This document shows, one piece after another, positions 36,241 to 44,262 of a stretch of DNA of 64,000 nucleotides. The notes under the pieces were generated by a model, which saw only the letters and a list, made by a program, of their open reading frames with translations, made no database searches and was not told where the DNA came from. Within the stretch, counting starts at the first letter, position 1. Each line of letters starts with the position of its first letter. The DNA is from Nesterenkonia populi. Its GTDB lineage: Bacteria; Actinomycetota; Actinomycetes; Actinomycetales; Micrococcaceae. The DNA is taken from assembly GCF_007994735.1 (NCBI RefSeq), contig NZ_VOIL01000001.1, forward strand, positions 1,178,001 to 1,242,000, written 5' to 3'. The translations under genes and the position numbers were made by a program.

Positions 36241-37022
36241 TCGGCTGCCTCCTCAGCGTCGTCGCCGTTCTCCGTGCTGCCGCCCAGCGCGGCGCCGAAG
36301 GCCCGGGCCAGGTTCGCCTCGGTGAGCACCTGCGCGGGAGTTCCGGAGGCAAGCAGGCGACGGTGCAGCAGCAGCACCTCATCTGCGAGCTGGTGGACGC
36401 CCTCCAAGTGATGGGTGGAGATCAGCACCGCGGATCCGGAGTCGCGCAGGCCGTGCAGCACCGCGGTGATCAGCTCTTCGGAGCTGCGATCCACCCCCGC
36501 GAAGGGCTCGTCCAGCAGCATCAGCGGAGCCGCCTGCGCCAACGCCCGGGCGACGAAAGCGCGCTTGCGCTGCCCCCCGGAGAGCTGTCCCACGCCGCGC
36601 TGCCGAAAGTCAGTCAGCTGCACGTCCTCCAGGGCGCGGGCCACAGCTTCGCGGTCCTCCGCCGAGGGCCGCCTGGTCACGCCCTGCCTGCTGTAGCGCC
36701 CCTGCATCACGACCTCCTCCACGGTGATCGGAAAGGTGGTGTCGATGGCTTCCTGCTGCGGCACGTAGCTGACCCGGTTGTGCTTCCGGGCCGACGTCGG
36801 GCGCTCGCCGAAGAGGAGCACCTCGCCGTCGCTCGGCGTCACCAGCCCCAGCAGGCTTCCGAAGAGGGTCGACTTCCCGGAGCCGTTCGCGCCCAGCAGT
36901 GCGGTGATCCGCCCTGGCAGGAGCTCGAAGGAGACCTCCTCCAGCGCGGTGACGCCCGGGTACCCGGCCGTCAGCGAATCCACGGCGGCGGGCATCGGCT
37001 CCGCGGCAGGGGGGTGCGTCAT
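36237..37022 (-). CDS. Metal ABC transporter ATP-binding protein
   Basis: A 261-residue ABC ATPase: Walker A GANGSGKST, Q-loop in VSYVPQQEAIDTTFP, signature LSGGQRKRAFVARALAQ and Walker B LMLLDEPFAGVD. These match MntB/ZnuC-type importers. Both ends overlap neighbours by 4 bases (GTGA/ATGA type), so the three transporter genes are translationally coupled. Confidence 0.93.
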   Translation of the reverse strand: MTHPPAAEPMPAAVDSLTAGYPGVTALEEVSFELLPGRITALLGANGSGKSTLFGSLLGLVTPSDGEVLLFGERPTSARKHNRVSYVPQQEAIDTTFPITVEEVVMQGRYSRQGVTRRPSAEDREAVARALEDVQLTDFRQRGVGQLSGGQRKRAFVARALAQAAPLMLLDEPFAGVDRSSEELITAVLHGLRDSGSAVLISTHHLEGVHQLADEVLLLHRRLLASGTPAQVLTEANLARAFGAALGGSTENGDDAEEAAE

Positions 37023-37960
37023 TCAGCGGCCTCCAGAAGGGTGTCGATGTTGTGCTCCAGCAGGTCTGCGTAGGAAGGAACCGGGCCGTCCTGCTCGGAG
37101 AGGGAGTCGACGTAGAGGGTATCGCCGAGCTGCGCGCCGGTGACCTCCGCGACCTGCTGCTGCGGGCCCTCGTTGACCGTGGACTCGCAGAAGATCGTCT
37201 CGACCTCATGCTCCTCGACGAATTCGATCTGCGCCTCCACCTGATGCGGGGAGCCCTCATCCTCTGCGTTGAGCGGCCAGAGGTAGTGCTCAGTGAGGCC
37301 CAGGTCCGCGGCCAGGTAGCTGAAGGCGCCCTCGCACGAGACCACGTACACCTCGCCGTCCACGGCGGCGGCCCGCTCCTGCCCCTCCGCGGAGAGCTGC
37401 TCAAGCTGCTCGCGCAGCGCGTCCGCGTTCTCGGCGAACAGCTCCGCGTCCTCCGGGGAGAGCTCCGCCAGCCCCGCCTCGATGTTGTCCACGTAGGTCA
37501 GCGCCTTCTCCGGGGAGAGCCAGGCGTGCGGATCGGTGGGCATCTCCGCGGCGTCGCCCTGGTCATCCGGGTGGCCGGGGACCCGGGTGATGGGGCGGGC
37601 CTCTACGCCCTCAGAGGCGGTGACCACGGCTGCGTCGCCCTGGGCGATGAACTGCTCGAACCATTCCTCCAGCCCGAGTCCGTTCTCGATGACCAGCTCC
37701 GCGTCGGTGGCGGCGGCGACATCCGCCGGGGTGGGGTCGTACTCGTGGACCTCCGCGCCCACCGGCGCGATGGTGTCGACCTGCACCGCATCTCCGCCGA
37801 CCTGGGCGGTGAGGTCCTGAAGCACGCTGAAGGTGGTGAGCACCAGCGGGATGTCGGAATCGGCGGCGTCATCGTCGGCATCGGCGCAGGCGGTGAGCGT
37901 CAGGGCAGGCGCGATCAGAGCGGCAGAGGCAGCCCGCATTGACCAGGGAGTATTAGGCAT
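37019..37960 (-). CDS. Metal-binding lipoprotein of a Mn-type ABC importer
   Basis: A 313-residue cluster A-I solute-binding protein with lipobox LTAC (Cys25). The expected metal ligands line up as His72 (VHEYDPTP), His145 (DPHAW), Glu210 (SCEGAF) and Asp285 (YVDSLS). This His-His-Glu-Asp set, with matching spacing, is that of manganese proteins such as PsaA; zinc proteins use a third His. It is first in the operon, 14 bases downstream of a palindromic operator. Confidence 0.9.
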   Translation of the reverse strand: MPNTPWSMRAASAALIAPALTLTACADADDDAADSDIPLVLTTFSVLQDLTAQVGGDAVQVDTIAPVGAEVHEYDPTPADVAAATDAELVIENGLGLEEWFEQFIAQGDAAVVTASEGVEARPITRVPGHPDDQGDAAEMPTDPHAWLSPEKALTYVDNIEAGLAELSPEDAELFAENADALREQLEQLSAEGQERAAAVDGEVYVVSCEGAFSYLAADLGLTEHYLWPLNAEDEGSPHQVEAQIEFVEEHEVETIFCESTVNEGPQQQVAEVTGAQLGDTLYVDSLSEQDGPVPSYADLLEHNIDTLLEAAE

Positions 37961-37974
37961 GCCGAAAACTTTAG

Positions 37975-37990
37975 TTTAGGTGCCCCTAAA
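37975..37990. promoter_or_regulatory. DtxR/MntR-type operator
   Basis: TTTAGG-TGCC-CCTAAA is a perfect 6-4-6 palindrome resembling DtxR-family sites (TTAGG...CCTAA). It overlaps a possible -10 (TAAACT, minus strand, about 37971-37976). It sits just upstream of the binding-protein gene whose operon encodes a DtxR-family repressor. Confidence 0.7.
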
Positions 37991-38000
37991 AGTCGAGCGC

Positions 38001-38816
38001 TCAGGCGATGGGACTCGCGGCGTCCGAGGCCAAGGCTGAGAGCGCGGCATCGTGGAGCAGGCCGTTGGTGGCCAGGGCGTTCGCGCCGCTGCAGCCCGGC
38101 TCGCCGTCCAGGGAGGTGAAGCGTCCCCCGGCTTCGGTGACGATCGGCACCAGGGCAGCCATGTCGTAGAGCTCCAGCTCGGGCTCAGCGGCGATGTCCA
38201 CCGCCCCCTCAGCCACGAGGCAGTAGGACCAGAAGTCCCCATAGGCGCGGGTCCGCCACACCGTCTCGGTGAACTCCAGGAAGTTCCGCGAACGGCCCAG
38301 ATCGCGCCACCCGTCCAAGGACGAGTAGGAGAACGAGGCGTCCTGGACGTCGGAGACTTTGGAGACGCTGAGCCGCTTGGCCTGGGTCAGCGACTTGCCG
38401 GTGTAGGCGCCCCCGTCCTTGGCAGCCCACCAGCGGCGGCCCAGGGCCGGGGCGGAGACGACGCCGACGACCGGCTCGCCGTGCTCCACCAGAGCGATCA
38501 GGGTCGCCCAGACGGGCACCCCGCGGATGAAGTTCTTGGTGCCGTCGATCGGGTCGAGGATCCAGCGCCGGGGCCCGGAGCCGGATTCGCCGTACTCCTC
38601 CCCATAGATCGCGTCACGCCCGCGCACCCGGCTGAGCTGCCCGCGGATCAGCTCCTCAGCCTGCCGGTCGGCCACCGTGACAGGGGTGAGGTCCGGCTTG
38701 GTCTCCACCTCGAAGTCCAAGGATTTGAAGTAAGACATGTTCTGGGAGTCCACGGAATCGGCGATCAGGTGCGCCAGGTGCAGATCCTCGGTGTACGGGC
38801 TGGAGGCGATGCTCAT
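38001..38816 (-). CDS. hisN: Histidinol-phosphatase, inositol monophosphatase family
   Basis: A 271-residue Mg2+-dependent phosphatase. The metal motifs are GEEYG, DPIDGTKNFIRG and the C-terminal ELYDMAALVPIVTEAGG. The TKNF ending and overall length match actinobacterial HisN, which dephosphorylates histidinol phosphate. This supplies the step missing from the monofunctional hisB at 12189. An inositol or other sugar phosphate substrate cannot be excluded. Confidence 0.85.
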   Translation of the reverse strand: MSIASSPYTEDLHLAHLIADSVDSQNMSYFKSLDFEVETKPDLTPVTVADRQAEELIRGQLSRVRGRDAIYGEEYGESGSGPRRWILDPIDGTKNFIRGVPVWATLIALVEHGEPVVGVVSAPALGRRWWAAKDGGAYTGKSLTQAKRLSVSKVSDVQDASFSYSSLDGWRDLGRSRNFLEFTETVWRTRAYGDFWSYCLVAEGAVDIAAEPELELYDMAALVPIVTEAGGRFTSLDGEPGCSGANALATNGLLHDAALSALASDAASPIA

Positions 38817-38929
38817 GCGTTCAGGCTACGTCCACACACCGTTGAGTGGTCAGATTTGGCGATTCCGGCAGGCGATTCGCGGCGCAGAGCGCACCAACGG
38901 CCGCCGAAAGGAGAGAAAAGGGCAGGCGG

Positions 38930-40018
38930 TCAGGCGCCCAGGCGCTTCTCGTCCGGCCCGTCCTCGGCGCCGGCCAGCGAGGCGAGCAGACTGCGGAGGC
39001 TGTCGAGGCGGGCGAGACCGTGCTCTCCGGCATGCCCGGCCTCGACGTAGGCGTCGAGGGCGCAGCCGCCGGAGGGGGATTCGTGGGCGCAGCCGGGCTC
39101 GCAGTCGGCCGAGCCCTCCACGAGGTCCTCGAAGGCGGCGAGCACGTCATCCGGGTCCACATGCGCCAGCCCGAAGCTGCGCACCCCCGGAGTGTCGATG
39201 ACCAGGCCCGCGGGCTCCATGGTCAGGGCCACGGCCGAGGAGGACGTGTGCCGTCCGCGGCCGGTCACCGCGTTCACTCCGCCGGTGGCGCGGTCAGCCC
39301 CCGTCAGCTCGTTGACCATCGTGGACTTGCCCACCCCGGAGTGGCCGATCAGTGCGGTCAGGTGTCCGGTGAGCAGGTCCCGCAGGCGTGCGACGGCGGC
39401 AGGCTCCAGCCCCGCGGCGCCGTCCTCGCCCCCGGCCCTTGCGGAGATGACGATCTCAAGATTCAGCTCGGCGTAGTGGCTCACCAGCCGGGCGGGATCC
39501 TCTGCGTCCTCGGCCAGATCCGCCTTGGTGATGAGCAGGATCGGCCTGATCTCCGCGTCGAAGGCCGCCACCAGTGCCCGGTCGATGAACCCCGTGCGCG
39601 GCTGCGGGTTCGCGGCGGCCACCACGATCAGCAGCTGGTCGGCGTTGGCGACGATGACCCGCTCAGCGTCGTCGGTGTCGTCGGCGGAACGGAGCAGCAG
39701 CGAGGACCGCTCCTCGATCCGCACCAGGCGTGCCAGGGTCCCCTCGTCGCCGGAGGTGTCGCCCACCAGCCCGACGACGTCTCCGGCCACCACCGGCGTG
39801 CGACCATCGGGCGAGCGGCGCATCGCCTTGGCCCGCATCGCCGTGACCGGACGGCCGTCGTCGAGCATGGAGACGGTGTACCGGCCGCGGTCCACCTGGA
39901 CCACTCGGCCCGGCTCCGCGTCCTTATGGTCGGGGGCGTCCTTGGTGCGAGGCCGCGACCCCTTCTTGTTGGGTCGGACCCGCGCCCGCGACTCGTCCCA
40001 GCTGTCCCATTTGCCCAT
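38930..40018 (-). CDS. rsgA: Ribosome small subunit-dependent GTPase A
   Basis: RsgA assists 30S maturation. The circularly permuted G domain shows ITKADLA (G4) before GHSGVGKSTMVNEL (G1) and DTPGVRSFGL (G3). An OB-fold lies ahead of it (RYTVSMLDDG ... RRSPDG). The C-terminal zinc knuckle is CEPGCAHESPSGGC. The 362-residue protein starts at ATG 40018, two bases after the aroA stop, so the genes are cotranscribed. Confidence 0.94.
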   Translation of the reverse strand: MGKWDSWDESRARVRPNKKGSRPRTKDAPDHKDAEPGRVVQVDRGRYTVSMLDDGRPVTAMRAKAMRRSPDGRTPVVAGDVVGLVGDTSGDEGTLARLVRIEERSSLLLRSADDTDDAERVIVANADQLLIVVAAANPQPRTGFIDRALVAAFDAEIRPILLITKADLAEDAEDPARLVSHYAELNLEIVISARAGGEDGAAGLEPAAVARLRDLLTGHLTALIGHSGVGKSTMVNELTGADRATGGVNAVTGRGRHTSSSAVALTMEPAGLVIDTPGVRSFGLAHVDPDDVLAAFEDLVEGSADCEPGCAHESPSGGCALDAYVEAGHAGEHGLARLDSLRSLLASLAGAEDGPDEKRLGA

Positions 40019-40020
40019 AC

Positions 40021-41352
40021 TCAGGAGATCAGCGCGGTCCAGCGGTCGGGGAAGTCAGGCATTGTCTTGGAGGTCGCGGCGATGTCGTCGACCTGCACGC
40101 CGTCCACCACCAGGCCGAGCACCGCTCCGAAGGTCGCCATCCGGTGGTCTGCGTAGGCGTGCACCAGGCCCCCATGCCGCACCGGGGAGGTGACCCGGAA
40201 CCCGTCGGCCGTCTCCTGGGCCGCGCCGCCCAGCCGACGGATCTCAGCGACCAGAGCGGCGATCCGGTCCGTCTCATGGCCGCGAAGGTGCTGGACGGAG
40301 GTGAACTTCGTCTCGCCCTCCGCGGCGGCTGCCAGCGCCGCCACCGTGGGAGTCAGCTCCGCGGTGCCGTCGACGACGCCGGGGGAGACCAGCGTCTCAG
40401 GGCCGCGGACGGTCAGCGTGCCGGTTGTCTCCGAGGTGGGGGTCAGTTCGGCACGGCAGCCGAAGTCTCGCAGCAGCTGCGGCCAGCGGCGACCGATCTG
40501 GGTGGACTCCAGCGGCCAGCCCGGCATCGAGACCTCGCCGCCGGACACCGCCGCCGCGCAGAGGAACGGGCCAGCGTTCGAGAGGTCCGGCTCCATCCGG
40601 GCGGTGAACGGCGGGATCGCCCCCGGCTCCACCCGCCAGGCGTATGGGGAGGGAGAGGATACGACGACCCCCAGCTCCTCGAGAGCCTTCAGCGTCATCT
40701 CCACGTGCTCCAGGGAGGGAACCTGGGTGCCGGAATGGTGCAGAGTCAGGCCCTCGCGGAAGCGAGGGGCCGCCAGCAGCAGGCCGGAGACGAACTGGCT
40801 GGAGGAAGAGGCGTCAATCGTCACCTCCCCTCCGGTGATCTCACCAGCGGGGGAGCGCACGGTGAACGGCAGGAACCCCGGCTCACCGTGCTCCTCGATC
40901 TCCGCGCCGAGGGCGCGCAGGCCGTCGAGCACTGCGCCCATCGGGCGGACGAGAGCCTCCGGATCCCCGTCGAACCGCACTGATCGGCCCGTCAGCGCCG
41001 CTGCGGCCGGAACGAAACGCATCACCGTGCCCGCCAGGCCGCAGTGCACCTCAAGCGGAGCCCCGGCGTCGTCTGCCCCCACCATGATGGGAGAGACCTG
41101 AACGGCCTCCTCGCCCTCAGCATCCGGTAGCCATTCGACCTCGGCGCCCAGTGCCTGCAGCGCCGAGAGCATCAGCTCCGAATCCCGTGAGCGCAGCGGG
41201 TTCACCACAGTGGCCGGTCCAGTGCCCAGGCCGGCGAGCAGCAGAAACCGGTTGGTCAGCGACTTCGACGCCGGGACAGAGACCTGCCCACACACCGGTG
41301 CCCCGGTCCGTGGGGCGGACCAGGGCACCGGTGCAGAAACGGGTGAGCTCAA
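40021..41352 (-). CDS. aroA: 3-phosphoshikimate 1-carboxyvinyltransferase (EPSP synthase)
   Basis: AroA joins shikimate-3-phosphate and phosphoenolpyruvate in aromatic amino-acid synthesis. Visible are VPASKSLTNRFLLLA (substrate Lys and Ser), CGLAGTVMRFVPAAA (the PEP/glyphosate loop), SSSQFVSGLLLAAPRF and the C-terminal DHRMATFGA. Its 443 residues are typical. It lies two bases after the DoxX-like gene and two before rsgA. Confidence 0.95.
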   Translation of the reverse strand: MSSPVSAPVPWSAPRTGAPVCGQVSVPASKSLTNRFLLLAGLGTGPATVVNPLRSRDSELMLSALQALGAEVEWLPDAEGEEAVQVSPIMVGADDAGAPLEVHCGLAGTVMRFVPAAAALTGRSVRFDGDPEALVRPMGAVLDGLRALGAEIEEHGEPGFLPFTVRSPAGEITGGEVTIDASSSSQFVSGLLLAAPRFREGLTLHHSGTQVPSLEHVEMTLKALEELGVVVSSPSPYAWRVEPGAIPPFTARMEPDLSNAGPFLCAAAVSGGEVSMPGWPLESTQIGRRWPQLLRDFGCRAELTPTSETTGTLTVRGPETLVSPGVVDGTAELTPTVAALAAAAEGETKFTSVQHLRGHETDRIAALVAEIRRLGGAAQETADGFRVTSPVRHGGLVHAYADHRMATFGAVLGLVVDGVQVDDIAATSKTMPDFPDRWTALIS

Positions 41353-41354
41353 AT

Positions 41355-42008
41355 TCAGGAGACCTTCTTCTTGGTCCTGTTCTTCGCCTTCTCGGCCTCC
41401 TTGGCAACCGACTGGGCGGTCTTGGAGGCCTTCTTCTCGGCAGCCTTGAACTGCTTCTTGGCGTCCTTCTCAAGGGACTTCAGCTGCTTGGCGGCGTCGT
41501 CGCCCAGATCCTCGGCCCGCTGGATGGTCCTCTCGCCGAAGTTCGCCCCCTTCTTCTTGGCGGTCTTGGCGATGTGCTCAGCACGCCAGGTCAGGGAGGG
41601 CTTGCCGGCCAAGTCCGCAGCGGCCAGGCCCAGGCCGCCCAGGATGCCCAGGTTCTTCAGCAGGGACTTCCGCTGCGCGGTGACATCCTCAGGAGTCTCC
41701 AGAGGCGCGGTCCGGTACTCGACGCAGGACTCCAGGGTGTGCACACCCGCCAGCACCAGGGCGGACAGCCGCGGCAGCTTGCCGATCGACAGGGCAGCGC
41801 CGGCCGTGACCTCCACACCGGCGAGCACGTAATTGGTCAGCTTCGGGTTCTGCGCAACAGCCCCAGTCTGCGGGACCATCGAGGCGATCTCGTCAGCGGT
41901 GGGCTGCAGCTGCTCGGCCGCCTCCTCCGCGTTGCGCAGACGGTCGACGCCGTTGGCGATGAAGACCGCGCCCAGCAGAGGGCGGGCAGCTTTGCGGACC
42001 AGGGACAT
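41355..42008 (-). CDS. DoxX family protein with Lys/Ala-rich tail
   Basis: The 217-residue protein has a DoxX-like membrane part with about four helices (residues 8-28, 60-80, 83-105, 120-140). A cytoplasmic tail of about 70 residues rich in Lys, Ala and Glu follows (about 145-217). The tail resembles histone-H1-like or coiled-coil sequence. GAGGAGGATCCCG precedes ATG 42008, fixing the start inside a longer open frame. It is head gene of a doxX-aroA-rsgA operon and divergent from sigH. Function is not known. Confidence 0.8.
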   Translation of the reverse strand: MSLVRKAARPLLGAVFIANGVDRLRNAEEAAEQLQPTADEIASMVPQTGAVAQNPKLTNYVLAGVEVTAGAALSIGKLPRLSALVLAGVHTLESCVEYRTAPLETPEDVTAQRKSLLKNLGILGGLGLAAADLAGKPSLTWRAEHIAKTAKKKGANFGERTIQRAEDLGDDAAKQLKSLEKDAKKQFKAAEKKASKTAQSVAKEAEKAKNRTKKKVS

Positions 42009-42084
42009 CGGGATCCTCCTCGAATTCGGCGGCGACAGTATGTGATCTGTCCGACTCCGCCCCCAATCTACCCATAACCGCACA

Positions 42085-42110
42085 GGAATGACATGTGAGG
42101 CGGTGTCGTT
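42085..42110 (+). promoter_or_regulatory. SigH/SigR-type autoregulatory promoter
   Basis: GGAAT (42085-42089), 18 bases, then GTT (42108-42110) matches the SigR/SigH consensus GGAAC/T-N18-GTT. The transcription start would fall at or next to the ATG at 42120. Confidence 0.7.
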
Positions 42111-42119
42111 GTCCTCCAT

Positions 42120-42845
42120 ATGACAGTGGCCACCTTGGAGAAGCCTGGCGGTGTGCCGGGGCCAGTAGACTCGCTGATGATGAGTGAGCCGAACGCCGAC
42201 GCCGCCGACACCCGGACCGCGCCCGCGGACGCCGAGCCGCCCGCTGAGGCGGAGCTCGACGTATCCGCCGAGACCGCCCTCGCACGCCAGGCCAGGTTCG
42301 AGCGTGACGCCATGCAGTACGTGGACCAGCTCTACTCGGCGGCCATGCGGATGACCCGCAACCCCCAGGACGCCGAGGATCTTGTCCAGGAGGCCTACAC
42401 CAAGGCCTATTCGGCGTTCCACCAGTACAAGCCCGGCACCAACCTGAAGGCCTGGCTGTACCGGATCCTGACCAATACGTACATCAACATCTACCGGAAG
42501 AGGCAGCGCCAGCCCCACCAGGCCAACACGGACACTGTCGAGGACTGGCAGATGGCGCAGGCCGCCGAGCACACCAGCTCCGGGCTGCGCTCCGCCGAGG
42601 CCGAGGCCCTCGACCATCTTCCGGACAGTGATGTGAAGGAGGCCCTCCAGCAGATCCCCGAGGAGTTCCGTCTGGCGGTCTACTTCTCTGATGTGGAGGG
42701 CTTCGCCTACAAAGAGATTGCCCAGATCATGGATATCCCCATCGGCACGGTCATGTCCCGGCTGCACCGCGGGCGCAAGCTGCTGCGGAGCCTGCTGGCC
42801 GACTACGCCCGTGAGCGCGGATTCAACCGTGGGGAGGGAAAGTGA
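42120..42845 (+). CDS. sigH: RNA polymerase sigma factor SigH/SigR (ECF, thiol-oxidative stress)
   Basis: A group 4 sigma factor. Region 2 is visible in [50 protein letters not shown] and region 4 in [43 protein letters not shown]. These are almost identical in style to SigR/SigH, which drive disulfide-stress genes. From ATG 42120 it has 241 residues, including about 60 before region 2; later starts at 42177 or 42180 are possible, giving 222 or 221. It is followed by its anti-sigma gene. A SigR-type promoter precedes it. Confidence 0.93.
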   Translation: MTVATLEKPGGVPGPVDSLMMSEPNADAADTRTAPADAEPPAEAELDVSAETALARQARFERDAMQYVDQLYSAAMRMTRNPQDAEDLVQEAYTKAYSAFHQYKPGTNLKAWLYRILTNTYINIYRKRQRQPHQANTDTVEDWQMAQAAEHTSSGLRSAEAEALDHLPDSDVKEALQQIPEEFRLAVYFSDVEGFAYKEIAQIMDIPIGTVMSRLHRGRKLLRSLLADYARERGFNRGEGK

Positions 42846-43159
42846 TGAGTGAGAAGATCAGCCCTGAGCAGGCAGCCCGCGCCGCGGAGGCCATCACCGA
42901 CTGCCTCAACTGCGACGACGACGAGGCCCAGCAGCGACTCCAGCGCATTTACGAGTACCTCGACGGCGCCCTCTCCTACGATGACATCCGCGAGGTCCGC
43001 GCCCACCTGGAGGACTGCCCGCAGTGCGCCTCCAACTACGACCTCGAGTGCGTCATCCGGGACACTGTGCGCCGCTGCTGCACCGAACAGGCCCCAGAGA
43101 CCCTGAAGGTCACTATCCTGGAGCGCATCAGCACGATCAGGACTGACAGCGGCCACTGA
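42845..43159 (+). CDS. rsrA: Zinc-binding redox anti-sigma factor (RsrA/RshA type)
   Basis: The 104-residue anti-sigma factor has the ZAS motif HLEDCPQC (His54, Cys58, Cys61) and additional cysteines DCLNC (20, 23) and RRCC. Oxidation of such cysteines releases zinc and frees the sigma factor. GGGAGGG lies 6 bases before ATG 42845; a GTG at 42842 also overlaps the sigH stop but is worse spaced. It is coupled to sigH. Confidence 0.92.
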   Translation: MSEKISPEQAARAAEAITDCLNCDDDEAQQRLQRIYEYLDGALSYDDIREVRAHLEDCPQCASNYDLECVIRDTVRRCCTEQAPETLKVTILERISTIRTDSGH

Positions 43160-43161
43160 GA

Positions 43162-43167
43162 TACTAT
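43162..43167 (+). promoter_or_regulatory. Candidate -10 for bL37
   Basis: TACTAT lies 30 bases upstream of the bL37 ATG, just after the rsrA stop. This suggests the ribosomal gene also has its own promoter. Confidence 0.35.
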
Positions 43168-43197
43168 GGTGCGGTTGTCTACTGAAGGAGGTCTGCT

Positions 43198-43272
43198 ATG
43201 AGCAAGCGCGGACGTAAGCGCCGGGACCGCCGCAAGAAGAACGCCAACAACGGCAAGCGGCCGAACACCTGA
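43198..43272 (+). CDS. 50S ribosomal protein bL37 (24 residues)
   Basis: A very short, strongly basic ORF beginning MSKRGRKRRDRRKKNANNGK and ending in Arg-Pro-Asn-Thr. A strong SD (AAGGAGG) precedes its ATG and a strong terminator follows it. Sequence and position behind sigH-rsrA match the actinobacterial 24-residue ribosomal protein bL37 first seen in mycobacterial 50S structures. Confidence 0.88.
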   Translation: MSKRGRKRRDRRKKNANNGKRPNT

Positions 43273-43288
43273 GCGATAAGCCAAAGAG

Positions 43289-43321
43289 AGAGCCCCGCAG
43301 GAATCATTCCTGCGGGGCTCT
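43289..43321 (+). terminator. Terminator after bL37
   Basis: AGAGCCCCGCAGGAA and TTCCTGCGGGGCTCT form a perfect 15-base-pair stem with a TCA loop, followed by TCTC. It closes the sigH-rsrA-bL37 unit. Confidence 0.9.
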
Positions 43322-43621
43322 TCTCATGCCGAGGTGCGGCGTCTCCTGGCCGGCTCAGGACTGACGAGTGCCGGATGCGGATCCATGCACCTCCAAAACC
43401 CCTCATTCGAGGCGCCGTGGGGAAATCGCGAAATCAGCACAAAATTTCCAATTTGGTACCTTAATTCGTATATATAAGTCGTTAACAAGACTGAAATCGT
43501 CTTATTGTATCTTGACAGACACGAGATGCTCACGCACAGTATCCGCATCGGGTCTTTTGTGACCCATGTCGCAATCATGTGACTGAAGTCATCGTGAACC
43601 TTGGAAGGGCGGAGGAGAAGA
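43322..43621. other. AT-rich intergenic region, island boundary, no gene seen
   Basis: These 300 bases hold no supportable gene. Bases 43441-43500 contain only 17 G or C of 60 by direct count, against a very GC-rich surrounding. TTGACA at 43512-43517 and CAGTAT at 43537-43542 (19-base spacing) could be the lrp promoter. It marks the left edge of the catabolic gene block. Confidence 0.6.
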
Positions 43622-44137
43622 ATGGGCGATCATTCCCCGGCGCAGCGCGAGACGGAGGCCGGGCAGACCGCACCAGCTGCCCTCGGCTCCACTCCTTCGT
43701 TGGACGAGAAGTCAAAGCGGATCATCGAGCAGCTGCAGCAGGATGGGCGCCGGTCCTATTCGGCCATCGCACGGGCGGTCGGTCTTTCCGAGGCTGCGGT
43801 CCGGCAGCGTATGTCGCGCCTGCTCCAGGACCAGGTGGTCCAAATTGTCGCGGTCACGAATCCTTTGCAAGTGGGTTTTCCCCGCCAAGCCATGGTGCAT
43901 GTCAGGACCGGCAGCGACCTCGTCGGAACAGCAGACCGGCTGGCGGAGATTCCTGAGGTGGACTACTGCGTGGTCACCTCTGGCTGGTGGGACGTCATCG
44001 TCGAACTGGTCTGCGAGGACGATGACCATCTGCTGAAGGTGCTGACCAAGATCCGGCAGACCGAAGGCGTCCGAGAAACCGAGACGCTGACCTATCTGTC
44101 TCTGAGGAAACAGGAATACGACTGGGGGACGCGATGA
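43622..44137 (+). CDS. Lrp/AsnC family transcriptional regulator
   Basis: A 171-residue regulator with the Lrp helix-turn-helix (SLDEKSKRIIEQLQQDGRRSYSAIARAVGLSEAAVRQRMSRLL, residues about 33-75) and the C-terminal RAM ligand domain (about 90-168, VDYCVVTSGWWDVIVELVCEDDDHLL). GGAGG lies about 7 bases before ATG 43622. It overlaps a 42-codon ORF that leads into the aldehyde dehydrogenase gene. The gene order suggests control of the amine-degradation genes; the effector is unknown. Confidence 0.88.
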   Translation: MGDHSPAQRETEAGQTAPAALGSTPSLDEKSKRIIEQLQQDGRRSYSAIARAVGLSEAAVRQRMSRLLQDQVVQIVAVTNPLQVGFPRQAMVHVRTGSDLVGTADRLAEIPEVDYCVVTSGWWDVIVELVCEDDDHLLKVLTKIRQTEGVRETETLTYLSLRKQEYDWGTR

Positions 44138-44262
44138 ACCCCGCTCTCACACACGTTCCAGCTGCGCCCGTCATTGTCCGGGGCGACGCTCGCATGATCT
44201 GCCACCAGGCCAGGCGAAGCGGCTGGGCTGCCGGGCACAGAGCAGAGGAGATTCCAAGATGA
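44134..44262 (+). CDS. 42-residue small ORF linking lrp and aldehyde dehydrogenase
   Basis: ATG 44134 overlaps the lrp stop (ATGA) and its TGA overlaps the next ATG at 44259 (ATGA again), so the three frames are chained. It begins MNPALTHVPAAPVIVRGDAR and contains ICHQARRSGWAAGH. It has no membrane segment and I recognize no family. It may be a real small protein, a translational coupling device or a gene remnant. Confidence 0.35.
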   Translation: MNPALTHVPAAPVIVRGDARMICHQARRSGWAAGHRAEEIPR

